This document shows positions 34,578 to 42,036 of a DNA stretch of 59,766 bases, one piece after another. The notes beneath the pieces were generated by a model that made no database searches, was not told the origin of the DNA, and worked only from the letters and a program-made list of their open reading frames with translations. Each line of letters begins with the position of its first letter. Position 1 is the stretch's first letter. The stretch is taken from NCBI RefSeq assembly GCF_937859865.1, contig NZ_CALMAT010000046.1, positions 4,996 through 64,761 of the forward strand, given 5' to 3'. The DNA comes from an uncultured Mucilaginibacter sp. (GTDB lineage: Bacteria; Bacteroidota; Bacteroidia; Sphingobacteriales; Sphingobacteriaceae). A program made the position numbers and the translations under genes.

Positions 34578-36965
34578 ATGATCAAAAACTACCTCAAAAT
34601 CGCCTGGCGTAACTTTTACAAGCAAAAGTTTTATTCTGGCATCAATGTATTTGGTTTGGCTATCGGCATCAGTTGCAGCATTGTGCTGTTCTTGTTTATC
34701 AATTATCATCTAAGTTTTGATACTTATCATACCAATGCCAAACGGATTTTCAGGACCGTAACCGACTTGCATATCCCGGATGGAAGTATTGATTACGATC
34801 AGGGTTCGCCTTATAGGATGACCGAATTTGTAAAAGGTTTACCATCTGTAACAAACAAAACTGCGCTGTTGGGTGAACGCAGTTTCACCGTTTCTGTATC
34901 TCAAAAAAACAAGGATAAACAAAGCCTTTTTTACGAGTTTGAGAATATTGCTTTTACAGACAACAACTGGTTTAAAATATTCACTTATCATTGGAAATGT
35001 GGCAATCCAAGTACGGCTTTAAGCAATCCATATACTGCGGTTATTACTTCCAATCTCGCCAAAAAATATTTCAATACAGACCAGGTTGTTGGTAAAACTA
35101 TCCAAGTTGAAAACAAGTATAATTTTACAATTACAGGTGTATTGCAGGATAATCCAAGCAATACGGATATTCAATCCAATCTGTTCTTGTCCATAATTTC
35201 GGTTCATACCATGTTCCCGGAACCAAAAGAATTTTGGACTGATATTGGCTTTGTCTCCTCAAAAAATTATGTTTTCTTGTTGTTGAATGATGAACATGCG
35301 CAGGAACAAGTTGAAGAGCAAATAAATGCAACGGTTAAAAAAAACTTTAATGCTTATAATTATTATCAGTTCCGGGTACAACCTTTAACGGATATACATT
35401 TTAACCCTCATTACAGTGGTAAAATTTCTAAACCCTTGTTATGGGTTTTGGCTTTGGTTGGGTTTGCCCTTATCCTGATTGCTTGTGTAAACTTTGTAAA
35501 TATGGCTACGGCACAAAGCTTAACCCGGGCAAAAGAAATTGGGACGCGGAAAGTTTTGGGCAGCAGCCGGAAAGCAATCTTCTGGCAGTTTATCGCAGAA
35601 ACCGCTTTCGTTGCTTTATCAGCAGGATTGCTTGGCTTGCTTTTGACCATACTGTTTTTACCAACCTTAAATAATTGGTTGCAAATTCCGTTGGCTATAA
35701 ATTACCAATCAATTTTATTTTTGATGGTTTTGTTACTTGTGATTGTGTTTGTCGCCGGTTTTTATCCTGCCGTAATTTTAAGTGGTTTTAAACCGGTTGA
35801 CGCTTTAAAAAACAGGATAGGAAACAGCAATACTTCTTCCAAAGTATCAAGAAATGTATTGATCATCCTGCAAAACGTGATTGCGCAATCTTTGATTGTT
35901 TGCACCATCATCATTGTTTTGCAAGTGAAGTTTTTGAGAAATGCTGATCTGGGTTTTAACAAAGATGCTATCATTATGGTTCCCGTTCCTGATCATTCTC
36001 CATCAAAGCTCTCCTATTTCCGCAACCAGTTAAGCAACTATCCCGGGATAAAAAGTGTAACTTTTTGCTACAAGCCGCCTTCTGCAATAACGCAAAAAGG
36101 AGGAAGTATCCGTTACGACGGGCACGAGTGGGAAAAGTTTACGGTTTCTAGTATTATTGGAGACCAGAATTACATCAAAACCTTTGGCTTGAAGTTACTT
36201 GTCGGCCGCAATTTGTCTTCTACAGATACAACAAACGCGTACATTGTTAACCAGCAGGTTTTGAGAAGTTTAGGTATAAAAAAACCAGAACAGGCAATTG
36301 GACGACGGCTTACTGCCGGTGATTTTGGCGATCATACGGGAACGATCATCGGTGTGGTAAAAGATTTTAACATCGTTCCGCTTACTTCTGGATTAGCACC
36401 TGCTTTAATTACTGCTGCACCAACATATTTTGAAAATGCTGCGGTCAAAATAACTGGTTCCCACCAACATGAAACCCTCAATTTGATTCAGCAGCAGTGG
36501 CAAAAAACGTATCCGCAAAACGCTTTTGAGTACCATTTTTTGGATGAACAATTGGCCGAATTTTACCAGAAAGAGGAAATGATTGGCAAGCTGATTACAG
36601 CAGGAACGGTAGTTGCTATCCTGATCAGTTGCCTGGGGTTGCTGGGGTTGATTTCGTTGATGACGGTACAACGCACCAAAGAAATCGGAATCCGGAAAGT
36701 ACTTGGCGCAACTGTTAGCAATATTGTGGCTTTGATTTCCAAAGATTTTATCAAACTAATTGCCCTGGCAGTTTTAATTAGTACGCCTTTTGCTTGGTGG
36801 GCAATGCACAATTGGCTGGAAAGCTTTGCTTACCGCATCAACATCAGTTGGTGGATTTTTGCTTTGACCGGAATTTTAGCCATTGTCATCGCACTGCTCA
36901 CCATCAGTTTTCAATCGGTAAAAGCAGCATTGGCCAATCCGGTAAAAAGTTTGAGGAGTGAGTGA
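34578..36965 (+). CDS. ABC permease P10 (MacB/FtsX type)
   Basis: 795 residues starting MIKNYLKIAWRNFYKQK. The docking loops are TRAKEIGTRKVLGSS (Thr for the usual hydrophobic residue) and RTKEIGIRKVLGAT. QPLTDIHFNPHYSG groups it with P2. The second leading helix is atypical, with NVLIILQNVIAQSLIV in place of a VVFQF-type segment. The 5' end is the closest match to the relic at 37865, which shares AWRNFYKQK. Confidence 0.95.
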   Translation: MIKNYLKIAWRNFYKQKFYSGINVFGLAIGISCSIVLFLFINYHLSFDTYHTNAKRIFRTVTDLHIPDGSIDYDQGSPYRMTEFVKGLPSVTNKTALLGERSFTVSVSQKNKDKQSLFYEFENIAFTDNNWFKIFTYHWKCGNPSTALSNPYTAVITSNLAKKYFNTDQVVGKTIQVENKYNFTITGVLQDNPSNTDIQSNLFLSIISVHTMFPEPKEFWTDIGFVSSKNYVFLLLNDEHAQEQVEEQINATVKKNFNAYNYYQFRVQPLTDIHFNPHYSGKISKPLLWVLALVGFALILIACVNFVNMATAQSLTRAKEIGTRKVLGSSRKAIFWQFIAETAFVALSAGLLGLLLTILFLPTLNNWLQIPLAINYQSILFLMVLLLVIVFVAGFYPAVILSGFKPVDALKNRIGNSNTSSKVSRNVLIILQNVIAQSLIVCTIIIVLQVKFLRNADLGFNKDAIIMVPVPDHSPSKLSYFRNQLSNYPGIKSVTFCYKPPSAITQKGGSIRYDGHEWEKFTVSSIIGDQNYIKTFGLKLLVGRNLSSTDTTNAYIVNQQVLRSLGIKKPEQAIGRRLTAGDFGDHTGTIIGVVKDFNIVPLTSGLAPALITAAPTYFENAAVKITGSHQHETLNLIQQQWQKTYPQNAFEYHFLDEQLAEFYQKEEMIGKLITAGTVVAILISCLGLLGLISLMTVQRTKEIGIRKVLGATVSNIVALISKDFIKLIALAVLISTPFAWWAMHNWLESFAYRINISWWIFALTGILAIVIALLTISFQSVKAALANPVKSLRSE

Positions 36966-37141
36966 GGTTTGGGGTAAGAGGTATCAGCGTATTACAAGTT
37001 TGATACCTCATAATTTAAAAATAAAAAGAGCCTCACCCAAACCCTTTCCAAAAGAGCGGACTTTTGCAGGGCAAATAATAAAAGTATAAAGGAAAGATAT
37101 AGCACTTGGGTTCCTTCCCTTTGGAGAGGTTAGATGGGGCT
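36966..37141. repeat. Hairpin plus family C repeat, copy 2
   Basis: GAGGTATCA (36978-36986) and TGATACCTC (37001-37009) form a perfect 9-bp stem just after the P10 stop and may serve as a terminator. Family C follows at 37029-37141 (AGCCTCACCCAAACCC ... GAGGTTAGATGGGGCT). GATAAAAGAAGCATC stands about 10 nt beyond it. Confidence 0.65.
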
Positions 37142-37169
37142 AAAAAAGTATCGATAAAAGAAGCATCAG

Positions 37170-37583
37170 CTAAAAGCTATTGACAAAATCGACCGCATTT
37201 AAAATAGAGATGCCACGAAACGGATGGAGGACAAGGAGGTCTTTATCTCCGGTGATAATACAAGAGGCATTTGCAGAAATGGCTAATTCCAAAAATTTAT
37301 TGTCTTTAGGATCCCGGCAATCGGTGATGATAAAATCAGGTGTAAAAAGTTTTGAATTGGCTTCCAATCTACTTAATATAGACCAACGCTCCTCATCGCC
37401 TAAAAAATATCTGTCAAATTTTTTACGAAACAATACCTCAGTAAACTCCTCAAAAGTGCTTTGCGAAACTGCAATAGTTCCTATGGCAATAGCTTTATCT
37501 ATTGCTTTGCTATTTGTAGAGTTTTTAATAAGTGCTGAGCTGATTAATGTGTTTGTATCAAAAACAAAAAAATCAATCTTCAT
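37170..37583 (-). CDS. PIN-family toxin (COG1569 type)
   Basis: 137 residues: FFVFDTNTLISSAL with the first catalytic Asp, a central Glu in STFEEFTEVLF, DCRDPKDNKFLELAI with the second Asp, and IITGDKDLL with the third. This is the signature of the PIN toxin group annotated as a toxin component of unknown system. It overlaps the upstream partner gene by 11 nt. An open frame on the other strand (37180-37854) is a shadow. This is the second PIN module inside the array and is of a different subfamily from that at 29806. Confidence 0.87.
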   Translation of the reverse strand: MKIDFFVFDTNTLISSALIKNSTNSKAIDKAIAIGTIAVSQSTFEEFTEVLFRKKFDRYFLGDEERWSILSRLEANSKLFTPDFIITDCRDPKDNKFLELAISANASCIITGDKDLLVLHPFRGISILNAVDFVNSF

Positions 37584-37803
37584 CTTTCAAGATGTCATTC
37601 AAGATCTCTTCTGTAAGGCCACGCTCCTCCATTGTATCCCTTATTTCATCAAGAAACTGCTTGAATTCACTTTTAGGATCAGTCATCAATTCCTTGGCCA
37701 GCCTGATATTTATTTGCTGAGATACTTTATTCTTTGTTTGTTGCGAAGACAACCGCCATTTTTTTGCCGTAGCGTCTTCAACTTCAATAACGATCCGTTC
37801 CAT
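37573..37803 (-). CDS. Putative antitoxin partner of the COG1569 PIN toxin
   Basis: 76 residues starting MERIVIEVEDATAKKWRLSS, highly charged and helical, with an acidic C-terminus (LTEEILNDILKDED). The N-terminal strand with IVIEV may form a ribbon-helix-helix-like DNA-binding dimer, as in partners of this toxin type. It is translationally coupled to the toxin through an 11-nt overlap. Identification rests mainly on position and size. Confidence 0.7.
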   Translation of the reverse strand: MERIVIEVEDATAKKWRLSSQQTKNKVSQQINIRLAKELMTDPKSEFKQFLDEIRDTMEERGLTEEILNDILKDED

Positions 37804-37864
37804 TTTACAATAATTTCGGGTTACAAGTCAAATTTACAAAAATTAAGGGTTTAATATTTGCACT

Positions 37865-37938
37865 ATGATTACAAATTATTTCAAAATTGCCTGGCGTAAC
37901 TTTTATAAGCAAAAGTAAAAAGTTTGAGGAGCGAATAG
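37865..37938 (+). pseudogene. Permease relic: 5' end joined directly to 3' end
   Basis: ATG at 37865 begins MITNYFKIAWRNFYKQK, then TAA. Immediately after comes AAA AGT TTG AGG AGC GAA TAG (37918-37938), the KSLRSE-stop ending of the permeases, in a different frame. About 2.3 kb that normally separates these ends is missing. The closest intact relative of the 5' part is P10. No long shared sequence is visible at the joint. Family C begins 4 nt later. Confidence 0.85.
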
Positions 37939-37941
37939 AAA

Positions 37942-38040
37942 AGCCTCACTTAAACCCGCTCCAAAAGAGAGGGCTTTTGCATAGCAAACTATAAAAGTGA
38001 TGAACTTTGCTTCCTCCCCTTTGGGGAGGTTAGGAGGGTT
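37942..38040. repeat. Family C repeat, copy 3
   Basis: It begins AGCCTCACTTAAACCC and ends GGGGAGGTTAGGAGGGTT. It starts 4 nt after the permease relic, and its final bases reach into the stop codon of the SDR gene at 38039. Like copy 1, it follows a permease 3' end almost directly. Confidence 0.65.
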
Positions 38041-38815
38041 ACGCCCCCTGTGCCACCATACGCATCAAACCGCCATCCATGGCATAAGTAGAACCGGTAA
38101 CATAATCGGCATCTGCAGAAGCCAGAAAAACAGCAACTTTAGCAATTTCCTGTGGCTCGCCTGCTCTTTTCATCGGTATTTTTTGTTCTTTTTGTTCGCG
38201 GTCTTTCGGGTCGTCGATAGCTTTTTGGTTCATCGGCGTTAAGATCATACCGGGCGCAATGTTGTTTACGTTGATGCCTTGTTCGGCAACTTCGAGCGCT
38301 AACGTGCGCATCAGGTTGCGTAAACCACCTTTGGATGCGCAGTAATCTGCGGTTCCGGCCGAAACCACTTCTTCGTGTATCGAACTGATATTCACAATTT
38401 TCCCTTTGCCGCCTTGTTGCAAACGGTGTTTTAAAAAGGCACGGCAGCAAAAAAACGGACCGTATAAATTGGTTTTAATCGTTCGGTCAAAAGTTGCCGT
38501 ATCCATATCTGCAACAGTCGTTCCGGAGCCGTTTACGCCCGCATCATTCACCAAAATATCTAAAGTTTGGTATTGCTGGTAAGCTTGTTCAAACAGTTGT
38601 GCCACACTTTGCTCATCGCTTACGTCGGCGTACAAAACCAAGCCTTTTTGTCCGGTTTGTTCTACCTGCTGTAATGTTTCTTCGGCGTTTTCCTGATCTT
38701 TAAAATAAACGATAACCACGTTTGCACCTTCTTTGGCAAACTCAATGGCGATTGCCTGGCCGATGCCTGATTCTGCCCCGGTTACGAGCGCTGTTTTTCC
38801 GGATAGTTTTTTCAT
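38039..38815 (-). CDS. SDR-family oxidoreductase, glucose 1-dehydrogenase-like
   Basis: 258 residues, a classical SDR. TGAESGIG is at 12-19, an acidic YADVSD at about 62-67, NDAG at 90-93 (variant of NNAG), the catalytic Ser in VNISSIHEE, and YCASK with Tyr158 and Lys162. PGMI and the C-terminal VTGSTYAMDGG complete the fold. Relatives are annotated as glucose 1-dehydrogenases or 3-oxoacyl reductases; the substrate is not certain. It is cytoplasmic. It stands alone on the minus strand between two plus-strand array units and is divergent from the small secreted gene. Confidence 0.9.
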   Translation of the reverse strand: MKKLSGKTALVTGAESGIGQAIAIEFAKEGANVVIVYFKDQENAEETLQQVEQTGQKGLVLYADVSDEQSVAQLFEQAYQQYQTLDILVNDAGVNGSGTTVADMDTATFDRTIKTNLYGPFFCCRAFLKHRLQQGGKGKIVNISSIHEEVVSAGTADYCASKGGLRNLMRTLALEVAEQGINVNNIAPGMILTPMNQKAIDDPKDREQKEQKIPMKRAGEPQEIAKVAVFLASADADYVTGSTYAMDGGLMRMVAQGA

Positions 38816-38923
38816 GTTTTCTATTTTGATATCATGTTTCTTTTTATAAAGTTTAGAAAACCAATAATGTTTAACTAATAAGTAAATCTTTAAAGGGCAT
38901 ACTGTTTTTACCGCCTAAAAACT

Positions 38924-39031
38924 TGTATCAAATAAGTACAGCACCTGTATCGAAACCGAACGGATTACAATTGCTTATTAGAATTAATCGGTTGAAAAAC
39001 AATTAATTAGCTATCCGGCATAGAATTGATA
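38924..39031 (+). promoter_or_regulatory. Predicted sigma-54 promoter with tandem enhancer dyads for the small secreted protein-P11-P16 unit
   Basis: TGTATCAAATAAGTACA (38924-38940), spacer GCACC and TGTATCGAAACCGAACG (38946-38962) form a pair on a 22-bp period. The GG of CGGCAT starts at 39017, 55 nt past the second dyad. The -12 part, TTGATA, matches only partly. The region from 38895 to 39030 aligns well with that before P8 (27150-27283). The predicted start near 39041 leaves a 56-nt leader. Confidence 0.6.
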
Positions 39032-39096
39032 AAGATGATGGCAGAACTTAATGATTTAAAAAACACTCAAACTTAAAAAACACTAAAACCAGCAAC

Positions 39097-39384
39097 ATGA
39101 AAAACTTAGCCATACTTCTTTTATCCACCTTTTCTTTGTGCGCTTCAGCGCAAACCAGAACCAAAACCAGTACTTACAAAACAGACGATACCAAGCAATC
39201 TGTTAGCGATGATGGCAAGACAATGCACATCATGATCAAGAGCAGCAGAGCCGGGAAAGATGTTAAATACGACCATACTTTTTTAGTTAGCGGGATGAGC
39301 CAAAACCAAAAGGATGCTTTGCTTAAAAGGGTGAACGATTCTTTGGGCATTTCGCCGCCACCTCCGCCACCGGCACATCATTGA
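39097..39384 (+). CDS. Small secreted protein of unknown function
   Basis: 95 residues. A clear signal peptide (MKNLAILLLSTFSLCASAQ) precedes a hydrophilic mature part of about 76 residues, rich in Lys, Thr and Asp, ending in a proline run and HH (SPPPPPPAHH). I do not recognise the family. The mature part contains MHIMIKSSRAGKDVKYDHTF, perhaps one beta-hairpin. It is the first gene after a predicted sigma-54 promoter and is followed, after 124 nt, by P11. A periplasmic partner of the transporters is possible but unproven. Confidence 0.75.
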   Translation: MKNLAILLLSTFSLCASAQTRTKTSTYKTDDTKQSVSDDGKTMHIMIKSSRAGKDVKYDHTFLVSGMSQNQKDALLKRVNDSLGISPPPPPPAHH

Positions 39385-39508
39385 GGAAAGTTGTAAGCAA
39401 TCAGCTATCAGCCTTCAGCTACCTGCAAAGCCCATATTTAAACTACTACCATTTACAAACTATACCAAAGCTGAAAGCCGATTGCCGACAGCTAAAAGCC
39501 TCATCATC

Positions 39509-41929
39509 ATGCTCAAAAACAACCTTAAAATTGCCTGGCGAAACCTGTTAAAAGGCAAAACATTTAACATAATCAACATCGCCGGTTTGAGCGCGGCAAT
39601 TGCCTGCTGCGTGTTGCTGTTCCTCACCGTGGTTTACGAGTTTTCGTACGACCAGTTCCACAAAAACCTGCCCGATATTTACCAGGTTTACCTCACCCAA
39701 AACCGGGCAAAAGGCATAGAAAAAGCTGCACCAATGCCCGAACCGTTAACGCCGGCTTTAAAAGCAGAATATCCAGATGTGCAATATATTTCGCGGTTAG
39801 GAAACGGTCATGCAGAGGTCAGCTACAAGACGAGAAAGATTATGGAGTCTGTCCATTTTGTGGACGAGGACTTTCTGAGGATATTTACCTTCCCACTTGA
39901 AAAAGGGTCGGTAAAAACAGCATTGCACGATTTGCATGGCTTTGTAATTACCGAATTTGTTGCCAAAGCGATTTTTGGAAAAGAAAACCCAGTTGGCAAA
40001 ACGGTAGAAGTAAATTTGTACAACCAGCCGCAAAGTTTTGTGGTTAGCGGTGTAGCGAAGGATTTTCCGGATAATTCGAGTATCAGTTTTGATGTGTTAA
40101 TGCGGTTTGAAAACTACATCAACTACAAGCAAAACCTGGATAAGTGGGATGTACAAAACCATGCTACTTTTGTGAAGTTAAACGCAGGTACAAATCCGGC
40201 CTCTTTTGAAAAAAGTTTAATCCCTTTTGCAAAAAACCATTTTAAAGAAGACATCAGCAATATTAAACGTGATGGCGCCAAACCGGATGCCAACGGAAAC
40301 GTGTTCACCGTAAACCTTGCTCCTTTCGCCAACAATCATTTTAATAACGAAATTGGCGGACTGGAAGGCAGTAACACCAGTAAAGTCTATGTAATTGCCC
40401 TGCTGGCCATTGGTATTTTTATTTTGCTGATTGCCTGCATCAATTTTATCAACCTAAACATTGCCCGCGCGTTTAACCGCGCCCGCGAAGTTGGTGTCCG
40501 CAAAACTTTAGGTGCAGGTAAATGGCAATTGCTGGTTCAGTTTTGGGTAGAAACGGCCTTGGTTTGTTTGATTGCTTTTGGCTTTGGATTGCTGATCTCG
40601 TCACTTATTCTGCCACTGTTTGCACAGAATTTTAAAAGCCACATCCATTTAAACATGCTGTTGCAGCCGGGTTTGCTGCTTGCTTCTTTTAGCACCTTTT
40701 TTTTGATAACCATCATCGCTGGCTTTTATCCGGCCTGGCTCATGCTTCGTTACAAAACGGTTTTGGTTTTAAAAGGAACGGTAAATACCACGAAGCCAGG
40801 CCGTGTGCGCAACATTTTGCTGGTTACCCAATTTGCGCTTTCTACTTTGCTGATTATCTGTACGCTGGTTACCTGGCAGCAAATGCAGTACATGCAAAAC
40901 CGGCCGCTGGGTTATAACCGTACGGAAGTGATCAGTATTCCGTTGGGCAACCTAGCTGGCACCAATGCTTTAGATATTTTGCGGCAGAAATTACAAGGTT
41001 CGCCGGAAGTAGAAAGTGTAACCGGCTCGCGTAGTAATTTGGGTTTGGGCAACGACGGTTCTACTTCCACTTCCGTTAGCGGTTTTAATTATAAAGGACA
41101 TGAACTGCGGACGAACATACAATTTGTTGATTATAATTATTTTAAAACTCTTGGCATCCAATTAGCACAAGGAAGGGATTTTTCAAGGGATTTTGCGACA
41201 GATAGCAACGCTGTTGTCATTAACGAAAAGATGGCGGCGCAAATCGGCAGTAAAAATCTGATTGGCACTTATTTACCGTTTAAAGATGATGAACCGCCGA
41301 TGCAAGTTATTGGTGTGGTAAAAGATTATAACTTCCAATCGTTGCACCAGGAAGTGGAACCACTTACCCTAAGTATTAATCATAAAAACCGGTTAGAATA
41401 CGTTTTTGTGCGGATAAAACCCGTTGGCCTCAATGCTTCTTTTAACCACCTAAAATCGCAGTGGCACCAAATTTTTCCGAACACTGAATTTAACGGTTCC
41501 TGGCTAAATGAAAATACCGAACGCCAGTACCGAAGTGAAAAACGGCTGTCGAATATGTTCATTAGCGGTGCCATCCTGGCCATCCTTATTTCCTGTATCG
41601 GTTTGCTGGCCATGGCCATGATGACGATGGTACAACGCACCAAAGAAGTGGGCATCCGCAAGGTGTTAGGTTCCAGCATTTCGGGGATTGTGGTTTTGCT
41701 CTCCAAAGATTTTATCAAACTGGTTTTGCTGGCCAGCGTGTTGGCTTTCCCGGTGGCTTATTGGGTGATGCACAACTGGTTGCAAAGTTTTGCTTATCGC
41801 ATTGATATGAGTTGGTGGATTTTTGCTTTGGCTACGCTGATTGCTTTGGTGATTGCTTTGGCCACCGTCAGTTTTCAAGCGGTAAAAGCAGCATTGGCCA
41901 ATCCGGTTAAGAGTTTGCGAAGTGAATAG
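39509..41929 (+). CDS. ABC permease P11 (MacB/FtsX type)
   Basis: 806 residues from ATG 39509 (MLKNNLKIAWRNLLKGK). Nine further in-frame codons upstream (MPTAKSLII) derive from a family B repeat and are rejected, exactly as for P8. The docking loops are NRAREVGVRKTLGAG and RTKEVGIRKVLGSS. Periplasmic domain 1 carries an insert of about 15 residues (NIKRDGAKPDANGNVFTVN). It is the most GC-rich of the set by eye and opens the run of six permeases that ends at 54552. Confidence 0.95.
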   Translation: MLKNNLKIAWRNLLKGKTFNIINIAGLSAAIACCVLLFLTVVYEFSYDQFHKNLPDIYQVYLTQNRAKGIEKAAPMPEPLTPALKAEYPDVQYISRLGNGHAEVSYKTRKIMESVHFVDEDFLRIFTFPLEKGSVKTALHDLHGFVITEFVAKAIFGKENPVGKTVEVNLYNQPQSFVVSGVAKDFPDNSSISFDVLMRFENYINYKQNLDKWDVQNHATFVKLNAGTNPASFEKSLIPFAKNHFKEDISNIKRDGAKPDANGNVFTVNLAPFANNHFNNEIGGLEGSNTSKVYVIALLAIGIFILLIACINFINLNIARAFNRAREVGVRKTLGAGKWQLLVQFWVETALVCLIAFGFGLLISSLILPLFAQNFKSHIHLNMLLQPGLLLASFSTFFLITIIAGFYPAWLMLRYKTVLVLKGTVNTTKPGRVRNILLVTQFALSTLLIICTLVTWQQMQYMQNRPLGYNRTEVISIPLGNLAGTNALDILRQKLQGSPEVESVTGSRSNLGLGNDGSTSTSVSGFNYKGHELRTNIQFVDYNYFKTLGIQLAQGRDFSRDFATDSNAVVINEKMAAQIGSKNLIGTYLPFKDDEPPMQVIGVVKDYNFQSLHQEVEPLTLSINHKNRLEYVFVRIKPVGLNASFNHLKSQWHQIFPNTEFNGSWLNENTERQYRSEKRLSNMFISGAILAILISCIGLLAMAMMTMVQRTKEVGIRKVLGSSISGIVVLLSKDFIKLVLLASVLAFPVAYWVMHNWLQSFAYRIDMSWWIFALATLIALVIALATVSFQAVKAALANPVKSLRSE

Positions 41930-42036
41930 GTTTGGGGTGAGAGGTTTGAGGTATCAGCGATTTGCAAAGCCTTATACCTAAAACCTCATACCAAAAATAT
42001 ACCGATAAAAGAAGCATCATCTAAAAAACTAAAACC
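41930..42036. repeat. Spacer with family A hairpin and the AAAAGAAGCAT word
   Basis: GGTTTGGGGTGAGAGG ... GCCTTATACCTAAAACC can pair. ACCGATAAAAGAAGCATC lies at about 42001-42018, 19 nt before the P12 start. The same arrangement precedes P13, P14 and P16. Confidence 0.6.

Noticed and set aside
37180-37854. 224-codon open frame on the plus strand
   Set aside because: It is antisense to the PIN toxin and its partner, which have clear family motifs and overlap each other as a coupled pair.
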